A DNA stretch of 7,973 nt from Litorivivens sp041619575 (GTDB lineage: Bacteria > Pseudomonadota > Gammaproteobacteria > Pseudomonadales > Spongiibacteraceae). Shown piece after piece: positions 1 to 6,706 of the stretch (position 1 is the first letter of the stretch; each line of letters starts with the position of its first letter). The notes beneath the pieces are model-generated. The model was not told the origin of the DNA, ran no database searches, and was given only the letters and a program-made list of their open reading frames with translations. The stretch spans positions 1 through 7,973 of the forward strand of contig JBFKDP010000186.1 in NCBI GenBank assembly GCA_041619575.1. The letters are read 5' to 3'. The translations under genes were made by a program, and so were the position numbers.

Positions 1-76
1 CGGGGTGCTCAATCAAACAACGCGGGTGCCGAAGCACGACTATATCTAACTGTATTATGCCAGCACTCTAGCGATT

Positions 77-1051
77 TTATGCTTGTGCAATAGTGTTGCG
101 TTGACTTCCCAGATCTATTGCCCCATCTCGGCTTCGAATGGAAAGTTCCAATACGTCACCAGGCTCAAGGAAGCGTGTGCGCGCTAATTGCGCCTTGGTA
201 AACTTTTTTTGACGTCTTTCGTCGTTAGTGAAGTTCAATATAATAGCAAGCCCAACCTGTAAGTTCGCACCCGCCAACACTCCGCCCGGGGTACCTGTCA
301 AAAGACAATCCCCAGCACGCATCGCTGCATAGCTTGATATCTCAGAGAGTATTTGGGCAGGCTTATGAATCAATTGCTCAGTGCCGGCGGACTGTTTAAC
401 GACACCATTCCACTTTAAGGTTAACTCCAGCTCGTCCAGATATTTAAAGTCTTCCTTATCCATCAGGTAGAGTACAGGTCCCATTGGACAGAAGGTGCGA
501 TGACTTTTGCCGCGAAACCACTGCATCATGGGCGCACCGAACATAAAATCCCGGGCGGATACATCGTTGCTCAATACCAGGCCAGCTACGTAGTTCGGCA
601 GGTCATCCGATGCGATCTCGATGGGGGCCGGCACGGCTTGCTTCAACACCAGTGCGAGTTCTATTTCGTAGTCCAGCAACTCACACCCCTGCGGTCTCAT
701 GATATCGGCATTAGGTGCGCAAATGCTGGAGGATGCCTTCATGAAAATCAGGTTCTCCTCGTCCGTATACTCTGAGGCTCCGGATTCCTCGCGATGATCT
801 GCGTAGTTCAGGCCCTGGCAGAAAAGCTGAATGTTCTGTGAGATGGGTGAATTGAACTCCACTGCATCTACTGATACCGGGTCACGATGCTGGCGCGCGA
901 GGAAATCTTCTTTAGAGGAGAAATACGCAGCCATCAGGTCGTGGTGGTTCGCAAAGTTTTCATCAATCGGATAAATGTATTTATCGCTGAGTACGCCCCA
1001 CTCAGATTCAAAATCTCCGCTCCGGGTATAGTTGACAATGGATAGCCCCAA
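77..1051 (-). CDS. Fumarylacetoacetate hydrolase (FAH) superfamily enzyme
   Basis: A cytoplasmic metal-dependent enzyme of 324 residues; FAH-superfamily members hydrolyse, isomerise or hydrate keto/enol acids at the end of aromatic catabolic pathways. Visible motifs are GLNYADHREE (residues 80-89, probable Asp/His dyad), the metal-binding DYEIE (E129, E131), SNDVSARD (D163), GKSHRTFCPMGP (181-192), TGTPGGV (252-258) and LEPGD (295-299). The start is TTG at 1051, supported by GAGGAA 6 nt upstream; the next in-frame Met would remove the N-terminal domain. It lies 33 nt after the amidohydrolase stop, so the two are probably co-transcribed. Two oddities: about 38 residues separate TGTPGGV from PGD, longer than I recall as usual, and Arg185 sits where an Asp is common in the 'K-x-x-D-T-F' motif. 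The fold is confident. The substrate is not: acylpyruvase, isomerase and hydratase activities are all possible. Confidence 0.88.
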   Translation of the reverse strand: MGLSIVNYTRSGDFESEWGVLSDKYIYPIDENFANHHDLMAAYFSSKEDFLARQHRDPVSVDAVEFNSPISQNIQLFCQGLNYADHREESGASEYTDEENLIFMKASSSICAPNADIMRPQGCELLDYEIELALVLKQAVPAPIEIASDDLPNYVAGLVLSNDVSARDFMFGAPMMQWFRGKSHRTFCPMGPVLYLMDKEDFKYLDELELTLKWNGVVKQSAGTEQLIHKPAQILSEISSYAAMRAGDCLLTGTPGGVLAGANLQVGLAIILNFTNDERRQKKFTKAQLARTRFLEPGDVLELSIRSRDGAIDLGSQRNTIAQA

Positions 1052-1057
1052 AACACT

Positions 1058-1063
1058 TTCCTC
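1058..1063 (-). promoter_or_regulatory. Ribosome binding site that decides the TTG start of the FAH gene
   Basis: Read on the minus strand this is GAGGAA, 6 nt before the TTG at 1051. The strong match and good spacing support TTG as the true start although no ATG is present there. Confidence 0.7.
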
Positions 1064-1084
1064 GTTCTATTAGTAGGGGGTAGA

Positions 1085-2278
1085 TTAATCGACCATGCTC
1101 TTTAGCGTGTTGATGATAAAACGTTTCATCCCGGACAATTTCTCATGTTGTTGAAGGTCGTAGGATTTCAGTGTCAACTGCGATTCCTCTTCCGTAGCAA
1201 AACGAGGAAACAATCTGAGCGCGTTGTCCCGGTAGATCATCTTTCGCATCTGATCATTGAGCAGAGGGTTCTGGTTGATTTCCTTCAGTTCCAAGCCTAC
1301 CAAGGGGTCGGGTGCAAAGGGAAAATCACTGCCAAACAGAATCTGGGTGGGTTCCACCAACTGCAAAAGTGAAGCCATGGTGGTGGGGGAGGGCGAGAGC
1401 GCCGTATCGTAGTGCAGGGTTTTCAGATAAGCCGCCACACCCCTAGGCGCCTTTTCCATGACTTCCGGACTTTCGACATTTGCGAGCGACAATCGCCAAG
1501 TCAGGTAAGGCAGGGTTGCGCCGGCGTGAGCGACAATCCACTTGATCTTTTGATATTTCTCCATCGTACCCGAGTAAATGAGATTTGTTACTGCTCTGGT
1601 GGTATCGAACATAAACTCTAGGTAGAAGCCGGGAATATCCAAAGCTAGCTGATCTGATGTAGGGTGGACGTTGGGGTGGATAAAAACAACTGCCTCGCGC
1701 TTGTCTAACTCAGCCATCAGCTCATCGAAATCAGGATCGCCCAAAAATTTTTCGCCACTACTTGCCAGCAATACAATGCCATCGGCATTTAGTTCGTCCA
1801 GCGCATATAGGGCCTCTTTGATGCTGTCCTCAACCAACGGCATAGGGAGAATGGCGAAATACCCCAGGCGCGTGCTGTATTGCTGGCTCACTTTCGCTGA
1901 ATATTCATTGAGATTTCTTGCGAGACTCAGGGCGCTGTTCTTGTCTCCGATATACACGCCTGGCGACGAAACCGAGGTGACCGAGGCTGCGATACCGTAC
2001 TGATCCATAACGTCAATCGTGGTTTGAGGTGACCACCTTGGGAAACCCTTTCCATGCGAAGGGTTATAGTTAAGGCGGTTCATTTCCTTTACATACTGGT
2101 CAGGCACCGAGTGGTGGTGTACATCAATAACAAAGGGTTGCCTGGATTCAGAACTTGCTCTGACCGATTGCGACTGTGATAGCCCCGCCGGTAGCAATGC
2201 TGCAGAGGCAGCGGCTCCCTTGAGCAAAGTTCTGCGCTGGAGGGAGCTATTGCCATTATTTCGCTTTTGTTCCGTCAT
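1085..2278 (-). CDS. Tat-exported amidohydrolase-family protein (PF04909, decarboxylase-like)
   Basis: A 397-residue metal-dependent TIM-barrel protein of the amidohydrolase-2 group, which includes ACMSD, 6-methylsalicylate and gamma-resorcylate decarboxylases. The N-terminus carries a twin-arginine signal (LQRRTLLKG, residues 13-21), a hydrophobic Ala/Leu stretch, and a plausible cleavage site after VRA (residue 41), so the enzyme should act in the periplasm. Metal-site motifs are DVHHH (H54, H56), FIHPN (H201), VAHAG (H251) and FGSDFPF (D318). LPMPLVEDSIKEALYAL and LHYDTA resemble the decarboxylase branch as I remember it. The ATG at 2278 is chosen because GGAGA lies 7 nt upstream and the Tat motif follows at the expected distance; a longer reading from a TTG at 2401 would bury the signal peptide. 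It is first in a two-gene unit with the FAH gene. The exact reaction is inferred; hydrolysis rather than decarboxylation is possible. Confidence 0.87.
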   Translation of the reverse strand: MTEQKRNNGNSSLQRRTLLKGAAASAALLPAGLSQSQSVRASSESRQPFVIDVHHHSVPDQYVKEMNRLNYNPSHGKGFPRWSPQTTIDVMDQYGIAASVTSVSSPGVYIGDKNSALSLARNLNEYSAKVSQQYSTRLGYFAILPMPLVEDSIKEALYALDELNADGIVLLASSGEKFLGDPDFDELMAELDKREAVVFIHPNVHPTSDQLALDIPGFYLEFMFDTTRAVTNLIYSGTMEKYQKIKWIVAHAGATLPYLTWRLSLANVESPEVMEKAPRGVAAYLKTLHYDTALSPSPTTMASLLQLVEPTQILFGSDFPFAPDPLVGLELKEINQNPLLNDQMRKMIYRDNALRLFPRFATEEESQLTLKSYDLQQHEKLSGMKRFIINTLKSMVD

Positions 2279-2285
2279 ATATGTG

Positions 2286-2290
2286 TCTCC
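2286..2290 (-). promoter_or_regulatory. Ribosome binding site for the Tat amidohydrolase
   Basis: Minus-strand GGAGA (within CTGGAGA) stands 7 nt before the ATG at 2278. It fixes the start of the Tat signal peptide and argues against the longer TTG-initiated reading. Confidence 0.65.
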
Positions 2291-2522
2291 AGTTCTAATT
2301 AGCCAACCTATGAGAAACGGATTTCGATGAATCTGTATACGCCTAATGATCTGCAGGCTCCATCTATGCCGCACCGCCCCACCTTGTTCCAATTCCGACA
2401 ACGTTCTAGTACTAAAGCGCTATCACTCTGATTTTCATAGAGAGTTTCCTCTCCCAACGGCTGGAAGCTCTTAAATGCCTAGTCCAGCCCAAGGTCGCGT
2501 GGAATAGAAATAATGAAATATC

Positions 2523-2551
2523 TTGACTTATTTGAACACTAAAGTTCAAAT
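2523..2551 (+). promoter_or_regulatory. Putative sigma-70 promoter of the TonB-dependent receptor
   Basis: The -35 is TTGACT (2523-2528), the spacer is 17 bp, and the -10 is TCAAAT (2546-2551, 4 of 6 consensus). Transcription would start near 2558, giving a leader of about 26 nt. The 28-bp palindrome covers the spacer and the -10, the typical arrangement for repression. Confidence 0.5.
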
Positions 2552-2554
2552 AAG
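2527..2554. promoter_or_regulatory. 28-bp inverted repeat, probable TetR-family operator (copy 1)
   Basis: The arms CTTATTTGAAC (2527-2537) and GTTCAAATAAG (2544-2554) are perfect 11-bp reverse complements around a 6-bp centre, ACTAAA. The site overlaps the inferred -35 end, spacer and -10 of the receptor promoter and ends 29 nt before the ATG. A near-identical copy lies at 5783-5810 before the catabolic operon. A half-site-like direct repeat, CAAATAAAG (2556-2564), follows immediately. The binding protein is inferred to be the adjacent TetR regulator. Confidence 0.75.
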
Positions 2555-2583
2555 GCAAATAAAGTGACATATGAGACTTCGCC

Positions 2584-4887
2584 ATGACCCGAAAAACGCC
2601 CCTGATCCGTTGCTGCCAAACAGTGCTTGTAGGCGCTACCATCCTGCCCGTTTACGCTGCACCCGTTTTGGAGGAGGTTATCGTTACAGCTCAAAAACGA
2701 AATGAAAGTGTTCAGGATGTCCCCATTTCCGTAAACGCGGTGGCGGGCGATACGCTTGAGGCCAACGGCATTACCAATCTGGAAGATATGGCGGGGTTGG
2801 TACCTAACCTGAATATTGCAGATTCACCGGACGGCAATATGATCGTGATGCGCGGTCTTGGCTCAGGTACGGGTAACCCCTCGTTTGAGCAATCGGTTGG
2901 GCTCTATGTTGACGGGATCTACGCGGCTCGCGGCCCACAGTTTCAAATTCCGTTTTTGGATGTCGAAAGGGTAGAAGTTTTGCGAGGCCCCCAAGGCGTG
3001 CTGTTTGGCAAAAACAGCATTGCGGGTGCGATTGCCATTCACAGCAAAAAGCCGGAGGACATAACCGAAGTAACTGTGTCCAGCGCTTATGTAGCGCCGC
3101 AAGGTACGTCGGACTTTTCACTGGTCCTGTCGGGCCCCATATCCAAAACGATTGCGGGTCGCTTGGTCGCGAAGAAAGGTAGCAGCGGTGAATTTGTGTA
3201 CAACGGGGTAAGCCAGCAGGATGAGCAACAAAATGACGTTGAAGCACTGCGGGGCATACTGTCCTGGTCTGCGAGTGATAACACTGATGTGATGCTAAAG
3301 CTTGAGACTGGTAAGTACACGGAGGAAGGCACTAATTTTCAGATTAGTGACTATGATCGCTCAGCTCCGCCAGCTCTACTTACCCAATCAATTGTCGAGG
3401 ATGCTGAAGCCGGCGGCGAAGATTTTGAGCACAACTACACAGGCTACTCCAACGGCGAGCCATCCCTGTGGCTGAATTCAAAGAGTGCGACACTGTCGGT
3501 TGCTCAGTACTTTGGAGAGTATGAGCTCTCTGCGCTTGGGGGCTATAGCAGGTACGATAGGGTCAACTTTTCAGATGTTGACTTCAGTGCGTCCAATCTT
3601 CTTCATCGTCAACAAGAAGAAGATTATGAACAGTCATCTCTGGAAGTACGTTTTCTCTCGCCCGTGGGGCAAACGGTTGAGTACGTAACAGGGCTTTATT
3701 ACATCGAACGAGAATTGATTATCCCGCGAGCGCGCATCGACGTGGACTACTTGCGCCCGCCCCTCAATACTGCAAATGGCTCTCTATACTCAACCTACGA
3801 TGAAAAATCTGAATCCTGGTCTGCATTTGGTCAGCTTACGTGGAATATATCCGACTTCCTGCGAGCGTCAATTGGTCTCCGCTATTCACAAGAGACCAAA
3901 TCAGGTGCGGGGTTCCAATCAGTAAACGAATACGGAACGGATGAGCAGACGGATACCTCCAATCCCTTGCTTTTGCCTGCTCATCTTGCGCGCGTTCAAG
4001 TTGCAGAGGTTTTAGGCGCACGGCCTTTTTCATACGATCTTTCGAGAGAGGAAGAGGTTGTTGACGGTACCTTTAATCTCCAGTTCGATGTAACAGACAA
4101 TGCAATGATGTACTTCACAACCGCAAAAGCTACGAAAGCAGGTGGCTATAATGCGACCAGTATTTCGGGCGATCCGGATGACTGGGAATTTGATGAAGAG
4201 CAAGCCATTACCTATGAAATAGGCTTGAAGTCTGACGTCATGGATCGTCGTGGCCGGGTTAATTTGGCGGTTTTTTATACTCGCTTCGATGACCTGCAGG
4301 TTTCATCTTTCGACGGTGCCTCCTTTAAAACCGGTAACGCAGCTTCAGCCATTTCGAAAGGTGTTGAGCTTGAAACCAATTTTGCCGTAACGGAAACTTG
4401 GCTATTCGGGGCCAATGCAGCGTACTTGAGCGCAACCTATGAGGAGTACATTGGGTCTTGTCCGCTCAACCAGAATGTGTGGTCGCAATCCTGTCGGGAG
4501 TCCAATGGGGCAACTCAGGATCTTGCTGGCAAATCCTTGGATCAGGCGCCGGAATGGAGTGGTACGTTGTTCCTCGATTATCAGAATGCTCTCTCAGAGG
4601 CCTGGCTCATTGGCTTCCGCGTCGATACGACTTACAGCGATGACTACATTTACAACCCTGTACAAGACCCTAATAGCGCACAGGAAGCGTTCTGGAAGGT
4701 GAATGCTCAGCTGTCCTTATCAACCATGGACGGTATGTGGAGCATTTCCCTGAATGGCTATAACTTGACTGATGAACGCACTAAAAACTTTGGAGGAGAA
4801 GTTTTGCAGGCTCCAGGTTTGTATTGGGCAAATACACAAGCACCCAGACAATATGGCCTAAGCTTGAAGTACCACTTCGAACGCTAG
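2584..4887 (+). CDS. TonB-dependent outer-membrane receptor
   Basis: A 767-residue outer-membrane transporter powered by the TonB-ExbBD system. Residues 1-25 form a signal peptide (hydrophobic core VLVGATILPV, cleavage after VYA). A TonB box follows (LEEVIVTAQK, residues 29-38). The plug domain comes next, with QDVPISVNAV, VDGIYAARG, and the diagnostic LDVERVEVLRGPQGVLFGKNSIAGAI. The remainder is a beta-barrel rich in alternating aromatic and polar residues, ending YGLSLKYHFER. The length is normal and the frame intact. The start at 2584 has only a weak upstream GAGA 7 nt away, but the signal peptide begins exactly there. It has its own operator-covered promoter and ends at a clear terminator, so it is probably monocistronic. 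The shared operator with the meta-cleavage operon suggests it imports that pathway's substrate; a siderophore or vitamin ligand seems less likely but cannot be excluded. Confidence 0.95.
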   Translation: MTRKTPLIRCCQTVLVGATILPVYAAPVLEEVIVTAQKRNESVQDVPISVNAVAGDTLEANGITNLEDMAGLVPNLNIADSPDGNMIVMRGLGSGTGNPSFEQSVGLYVDGIYAARGPQFQIPFLDVERVEVLRGPQGVLFGKNSIAGAIAIHSKKPEDITEVTVSSAYVAPQGTSDFSLVLSGPISKTIAGRLVAKKGSSGEFVYNGVSQQDEQQNDVEALRGILSWSASDNTDVMLKLETGKYTEEGTNFQISDYDRSAPPALLTQSIVEDAEAGGEDFEHNYTGYSNGEPSLWLNSKSATLSVAQYFGEYELSALGGYSRYDRVNFSDVDFSASNLLHRQQEEDYEQSSLEVRFLSPVGQTVEYVTGLYYIERELIIPRARIDVDYLRPPLNTANGSLYSTYDEKSESWSAFGQLTWNISDFLRASIGLRYSQETKSGAGFQSVNEYGTDEQTDTSNPLLLPAHLARVQVAEVLGARPFSYDLSREEEVVDGTFNLQFDVTDNAMMYFTTAKATKAGGYNATSISGDPDDWEFDEEQAITYEIGLKSDVMDRRGRVNLAVFYTRFDDLQVSSFDGASFKTGNAASAISKGVELETNFAVTETWLFGANAAYLSATYEEYIGSCPLNQNVWSQSCRESNGATQDLAGKSLDQAPEWSGTLFLDYQNALSEAWLIGFRVDTTYSDDYIYNPVQDPNSAQEAFWKVNAQLSLSTMDGMWSISLNGYNLTDERTKNFGGEVLQAPGLYWANTQAPRQYGLSLKYHFER

Positions 4888-4917
4888 TTCCTTCCCTCCC
4901 CGTCCGGGTGAGTCTTT

Positions 4918-4947
4918 GCGAGGCGGTTTTGCTGCCTCGCCTTTTTT
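4918..4947 (+). terminator. Intrinsic terminator of the TonB-dependent receptor gene
   Basis: GCGAGGC (4918-4924) pairs perfectly with GCCTCGC (4934-4940) across a 9-nt loop, followed by C and six T residues. It lies 30 nt past the receptor stop codon. It has no T-run in the opposite direction, so it should act mainly on rightward transcripts. No separate strong terminator was seen for the converging TetR gene in 4948-5071. Confidence 0.9.
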
Positions 4948-5071
4948 GCTTTTCAGATCATGAGTAGCCGAGAGAAAGGAATCAGCCGTCAGGGCCTGAT
5001 CGTTTGGTTCGAGCTTAAAGAACGGGATTTTTGCGGCTGTTTGTTTCGCGGAGTGGACAGGTTTTTTTGTG

Positions 5072-5692
5072 TTACAGGTCGCGCAGTTCTGGCAAGGGCA
5101 ACTCCGCAAGGCGACGCGCCTCATCAGCGTCAATTCCCAGCGCCCTGAGCGCCAAACGGGCTGTCTCCGAGCCCGCGTCTCGCCAAGTTTTGAAACCTTG
5201 TAAAACCAGCAAAATTCCAGACAAAGTTGCTCCTGCGATAAGCCCCAGTGCTGAAAGCAGTTCGTCGTCGGTGAGATCGTATTCGCCCGCTGCTATGCCG
5301 GTTTTAATATCCTGACTGGGTGGACCGATCCAGAGCTCTCTTAGCGAGTCATCGGTCATGCCGAATTGGAGCAAGAAACGGCCCCAGTGCTGTTCCTCGT
5401 GAGCACGGCGCACGTAGAGGCGGATACCTATAGCTAATCTTTCCGCTGCTGTCGCGTCCGGCGCGTAGCTAGCAGCCACGCGCTGAGCCATCTCTGAAGC
5501 CAGCTTAGTCGCCAAGTCGGAAAATAGCGCCTCAGGGGAGCCGATACGGTTGTAGATCGTCCCGCGGGCCACACCGGCCGCTTCGGCCAAATCGCTTACC
5601 GGAACCTCGTAATGTGAAGTTCGATCGGCATAAAGTTTTAATGCCGCATCATAAATACGCTTTTCTGCTGCACTACGTCTTTGTTTCGCCAC
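5072..5692 (-). CDS. TetR-family transcriptional regulator
   Basis: A 206-residue DNA-binding regulator of normal family length. The N-terminal TetR_N domain covers about residues 8-55 (EKRIYDAALKLYA, then the helix-turn-helix VSDLAEAAGVARGTIYNRIGSPEALF). The C-terminal helical part, where family members bind ligand and dimerise, is not recognisable beyond its helical character. The start is taken as GTG at 5692 because AAGGGA lies 9 nt upstream and the domain begins right after it. A longer reading from TTG at 5740 has no good ribosome site, and that codon falls inside the inferred -10. It converges on the receptor gene and diverges from the hydrolase operon. The two matching palindromes in front of those transcription units are its likely targets, with derepression by the substrate or an early pathway intermediate; this is inference from position. 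Confidence 0.9.
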   Translation of the reverse strand: MAKQRRSAAEKRIYDAALKLYADRTSHYEVPVSDLAEAAGVARGTIYNRIGSPEALFSDLATKLASEMAQRVAASYAPDATAAERLAIGIRLYVRRAHEEQHWGRFLLQFGMTDDSLRELWIGPPSQDIKTGIAAGEYDLTDDELLSALGLIAGATLSGILLVLQGFKTWRDAGSETARLALRALGIDADEARRLAELPLPELRDL

Positions 5693-5701
5693 GAAAAAAT
5701 G

Positions 5702-5707
5702 TCCCTT
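5702..5707 (-). promoter_or_regulatory. Ribosome binding site that decides the GTG start of the TetR gene
   Basis: Minus-strand AAGGGA, 9 nt before GTG at 5692. It supports the shorter protein over the TTG start at 5740. Confidence 0.6.
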
Positions 5708-5739
5708 ATTGACTGCCGCGTCTCGACCTGCATTGCACA

Positions 5740-5768
5740 ATTTTAGATTAATTGGACACTAGTGTTAA
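5740..5768 (-). promoter_or_regulatory. Putative sigma-70 promoter of the TetR gene
   Basis: On the minus strand, -35 TTAACA (5768-5763, 5 of 6 consensus) and -10 TAAAAT (5745-5740, 5 of 6) are separated by 17 bp. Transcription would begin near 5733, about 40 nt before the GTG start. A 10-bp perfect palindrome, ACACTAGTGT (5756-5765), overlaps the -35 and spacer and could be a second control site. The 28-bp operator lies about 15 bp upstream of this -35 and does not cover it. Confidence 0.55.
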
Positions 5769-5777
5769 ACATTTTAG

Positions 5778-5807
5778 TTGCTCTTATGTGAACATATATG
5801 TTCAAAT
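5778..5807 (+). promoter_or_regulatory. Putative promoter of the meta-cleavage operon
   Basis: A weak -35, TTGCTC (5778-5783), an 18-bp spacer and a -10, TCAAAT (5802-5807), match the layout of the receptor promoter. In both, TCAAAT occupies positions 19-24 of the palindrome. The predicted transcript starts near 5814, leaving about 25 nt before the ATG at 5839. Confidence 0.4.
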
Positions 5808-5810
5808 AAG
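5783..5810. promoter_or_regulatory. 28-bp inverted repeat, probable TetR-family operator (copy 2)
   Basis: The arms CTTATGTGAAC (5783-5793) and GTTCAAATAAG (5800-5810) flank the self-complementary centre ATATAT. Only one arm position breaks the symmetry (G at 5788). The right arm is identical to copy 1 at 2544-2554, and the left arm differs from copy 1 by one base. It ends 28 nt before the hydrolase ATG at 5839, matching the 29 nt seen at the receptor gene. Confidence 0.78.
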
Positions 5811-5838
5811 AATGTTAGGTTTAATTATTGGTGTCGAT

Positions 5839-6696
5839 ATGCAAAATCTAGTCAGCCAGGTAGTTTCGGTCGGGAATCAGTCGATCCACGTCACAGAAGC
5901 CGGGGCCGGCTTTCCTGTGCTTATGTTGCATGGCGGCGGGCCCGGTGCCTCCGGCTTGTCGAACTACGGCAATAATATTCAAGCCCTCGCGCGACATTTC
6001 CGTGTGCTGGTGCCAGATATGAAAGGGTACGGTCAATCCACCAAAGGTGTGGATCGTAAAGACCCCTTTGGTGACCTTGCTTCCAGCATGCTCGGCTTAT
6101 TGGATGCTCTGGGCATTGAACGCGCCCATGTGGTTGGTAATTCTCTGGGAGGTGCGTGCGCATTACGTATGGCGTTAGATGCGCCGGGCCGTGTGGGTGC
6201 TCTGGTTCTGATGGGCCCCGGCGGGGTGAATACCACCCGGTCGCTTCCGACCCCCGGATTGAAATTGCTGCTGAACTACTACAAAGGTGGCGGACCCAGC
6301 CGCGAGAAGCTGACAGAGTTCATCCGTGACTATTTGGTGTATGACGGCAGCCGCGTAACCGACGAGATCATTGAAGAACGATACCAATCCAGTATCGACC
6401 CTGAAGTTGTAGCCAACCCCCCGCTGACAGGCCCAAAAGGACTCCCCAACGTCAAGCTTTGGGACTTCACTCGCGACCCCCGATTGAAACAGTGCGAAAC
6501 GCCCTGTCTGGTTCTGTGGGGAACGGAAGACAAGGTCAACCGCCCCAGCGGTGGCTCGGCGTTGCAGGCACGGATGCCCAATTGTGATCTCTACCTGTTC
6601 AGTAAAACGGGGCACTGGGTGCAGTGGGAGCGGGCCGATGAGTTTAATGCCTGCACGACCGGCTTCCTGATTGCTAACACGCCTGCGGCAAACTAG
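5839..6696 (+). CDS. Alpha/beta hydrolase, meta-cleavage product C-C hydrolase (HsaD/BphD/MhpC-like)
   Basis: A 285-residue cytoplasmic serine-type hydrolase that should split the C-C bond of a 2-hydroxy-6-oxo-dienoate produced by extradiol ring cleavage. It shows the oxyanion-region motif HGGGPGASG (residues 31-39), the nucleophile elbow GNSLGG (Ser102), WGTEDKVNRP (Asp231) and KTGHWVQWE (His259). From memory the overall pattern, including LMGPGG and GHWVQ, is closest to HsaD/MhpC-type enzymes. ATG 5839 is preferred: it gives the family's usual N-terminus and lies downstream of the operator and promoter. ATG 5812 (nine residues longer) is possible; the frame's TTG at 5752 would place the operator inside the coding region. 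It is the first gene of the operon, 10 nt before the dioxygenase. The reaction class is well supported; the acid product released is unknown. Confidence 0.92.
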   Translation: MQNLVSQVVSVGNQSIHVTEAGAGFPVLMLHGGGPGASGLSNYGNNIQALARHFRVLVPDMKGYGQSTKGVDRKDPFGDLASSMLGLLDALGIERAHVVGNSLGGACALRMALDAPGRVGALVLMGPGGVNTTRSLPTPGLKLLLNYYKGGGPSREKLTEFIRDYLVYDGSRVTDEIIEERYQSSIDPEVVANPPLTGPKGLPNVKLWDFTRDPRLKQCETPCLVLWGTEDKVNRPSGGSALQARMPNCDLYLFSKTGHWVQWERADEFNACTTGFLIANTPAAN

Positions 6697-6706
6697 CTGA
6701 GTATTG

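Larger units (their letters stand above)
2279..2583. other. Divergent intergenic region between amidohydrolase and TonB-dependent receptor
   Basis: This 305-bp gap holds no convincing gene; the open frames crossing it start at TTG or run over the operator. The right end holds the receptor promoter and a 28-bp palindrome (separate entries). The middle has a 7-bp inverted repeat, GGCTGGA at 2459-2465 and TCCAGCC at 2483-2489, which may be chance. I found no convincing -35/-10 pair for the leftward amidohydrolase gene and no second copy of the palindrome near its start. Confidence 0.6.

Noticed and set aside
26..37. Short hairpin GTGC-CGAA-GCAC after the FAH gene as a terminator
   Set aside because: Only a 4-bp stem, and no T-run follows on the minus strand; positions 1-76 otherwise show nothing.
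2279..2401. N-terminal extension of the amidohydrolase to a TTG at 2401 (41 extra residues)
   Set aside because: It would place the Tat signal internally, and the ATG at 2278 has a proper ribosome site (GGAGA, 7 nt).
2412..2642. 76-residue minus-strand open frame across the receptor promoter and start
   Set aside because: It overlaps the palindrome, promoter and signal peptide of the receptor and shows no domain or coding character.
2804..3247. 147-residue minus-strand open frame inside the receptor gene
   Set aside because: Antisense shadow of the conserved plug domain; no recognisable motif and no ribosome site looked for or evident.
5009..5027. GTTC-N9-GAAC inverted repeat in the convergent region as a third operator copy
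   Set aside because: It shares only four bases per arm with the 28-bp palindrome, has the wrong orientation and spacing, and is not near a promoter.
4858..5148. Small open frames on both strands in the convergent receptor/TetR gap
   Set aside because: They overlap the terminator and the ends of both real genes and resemble no known protein.
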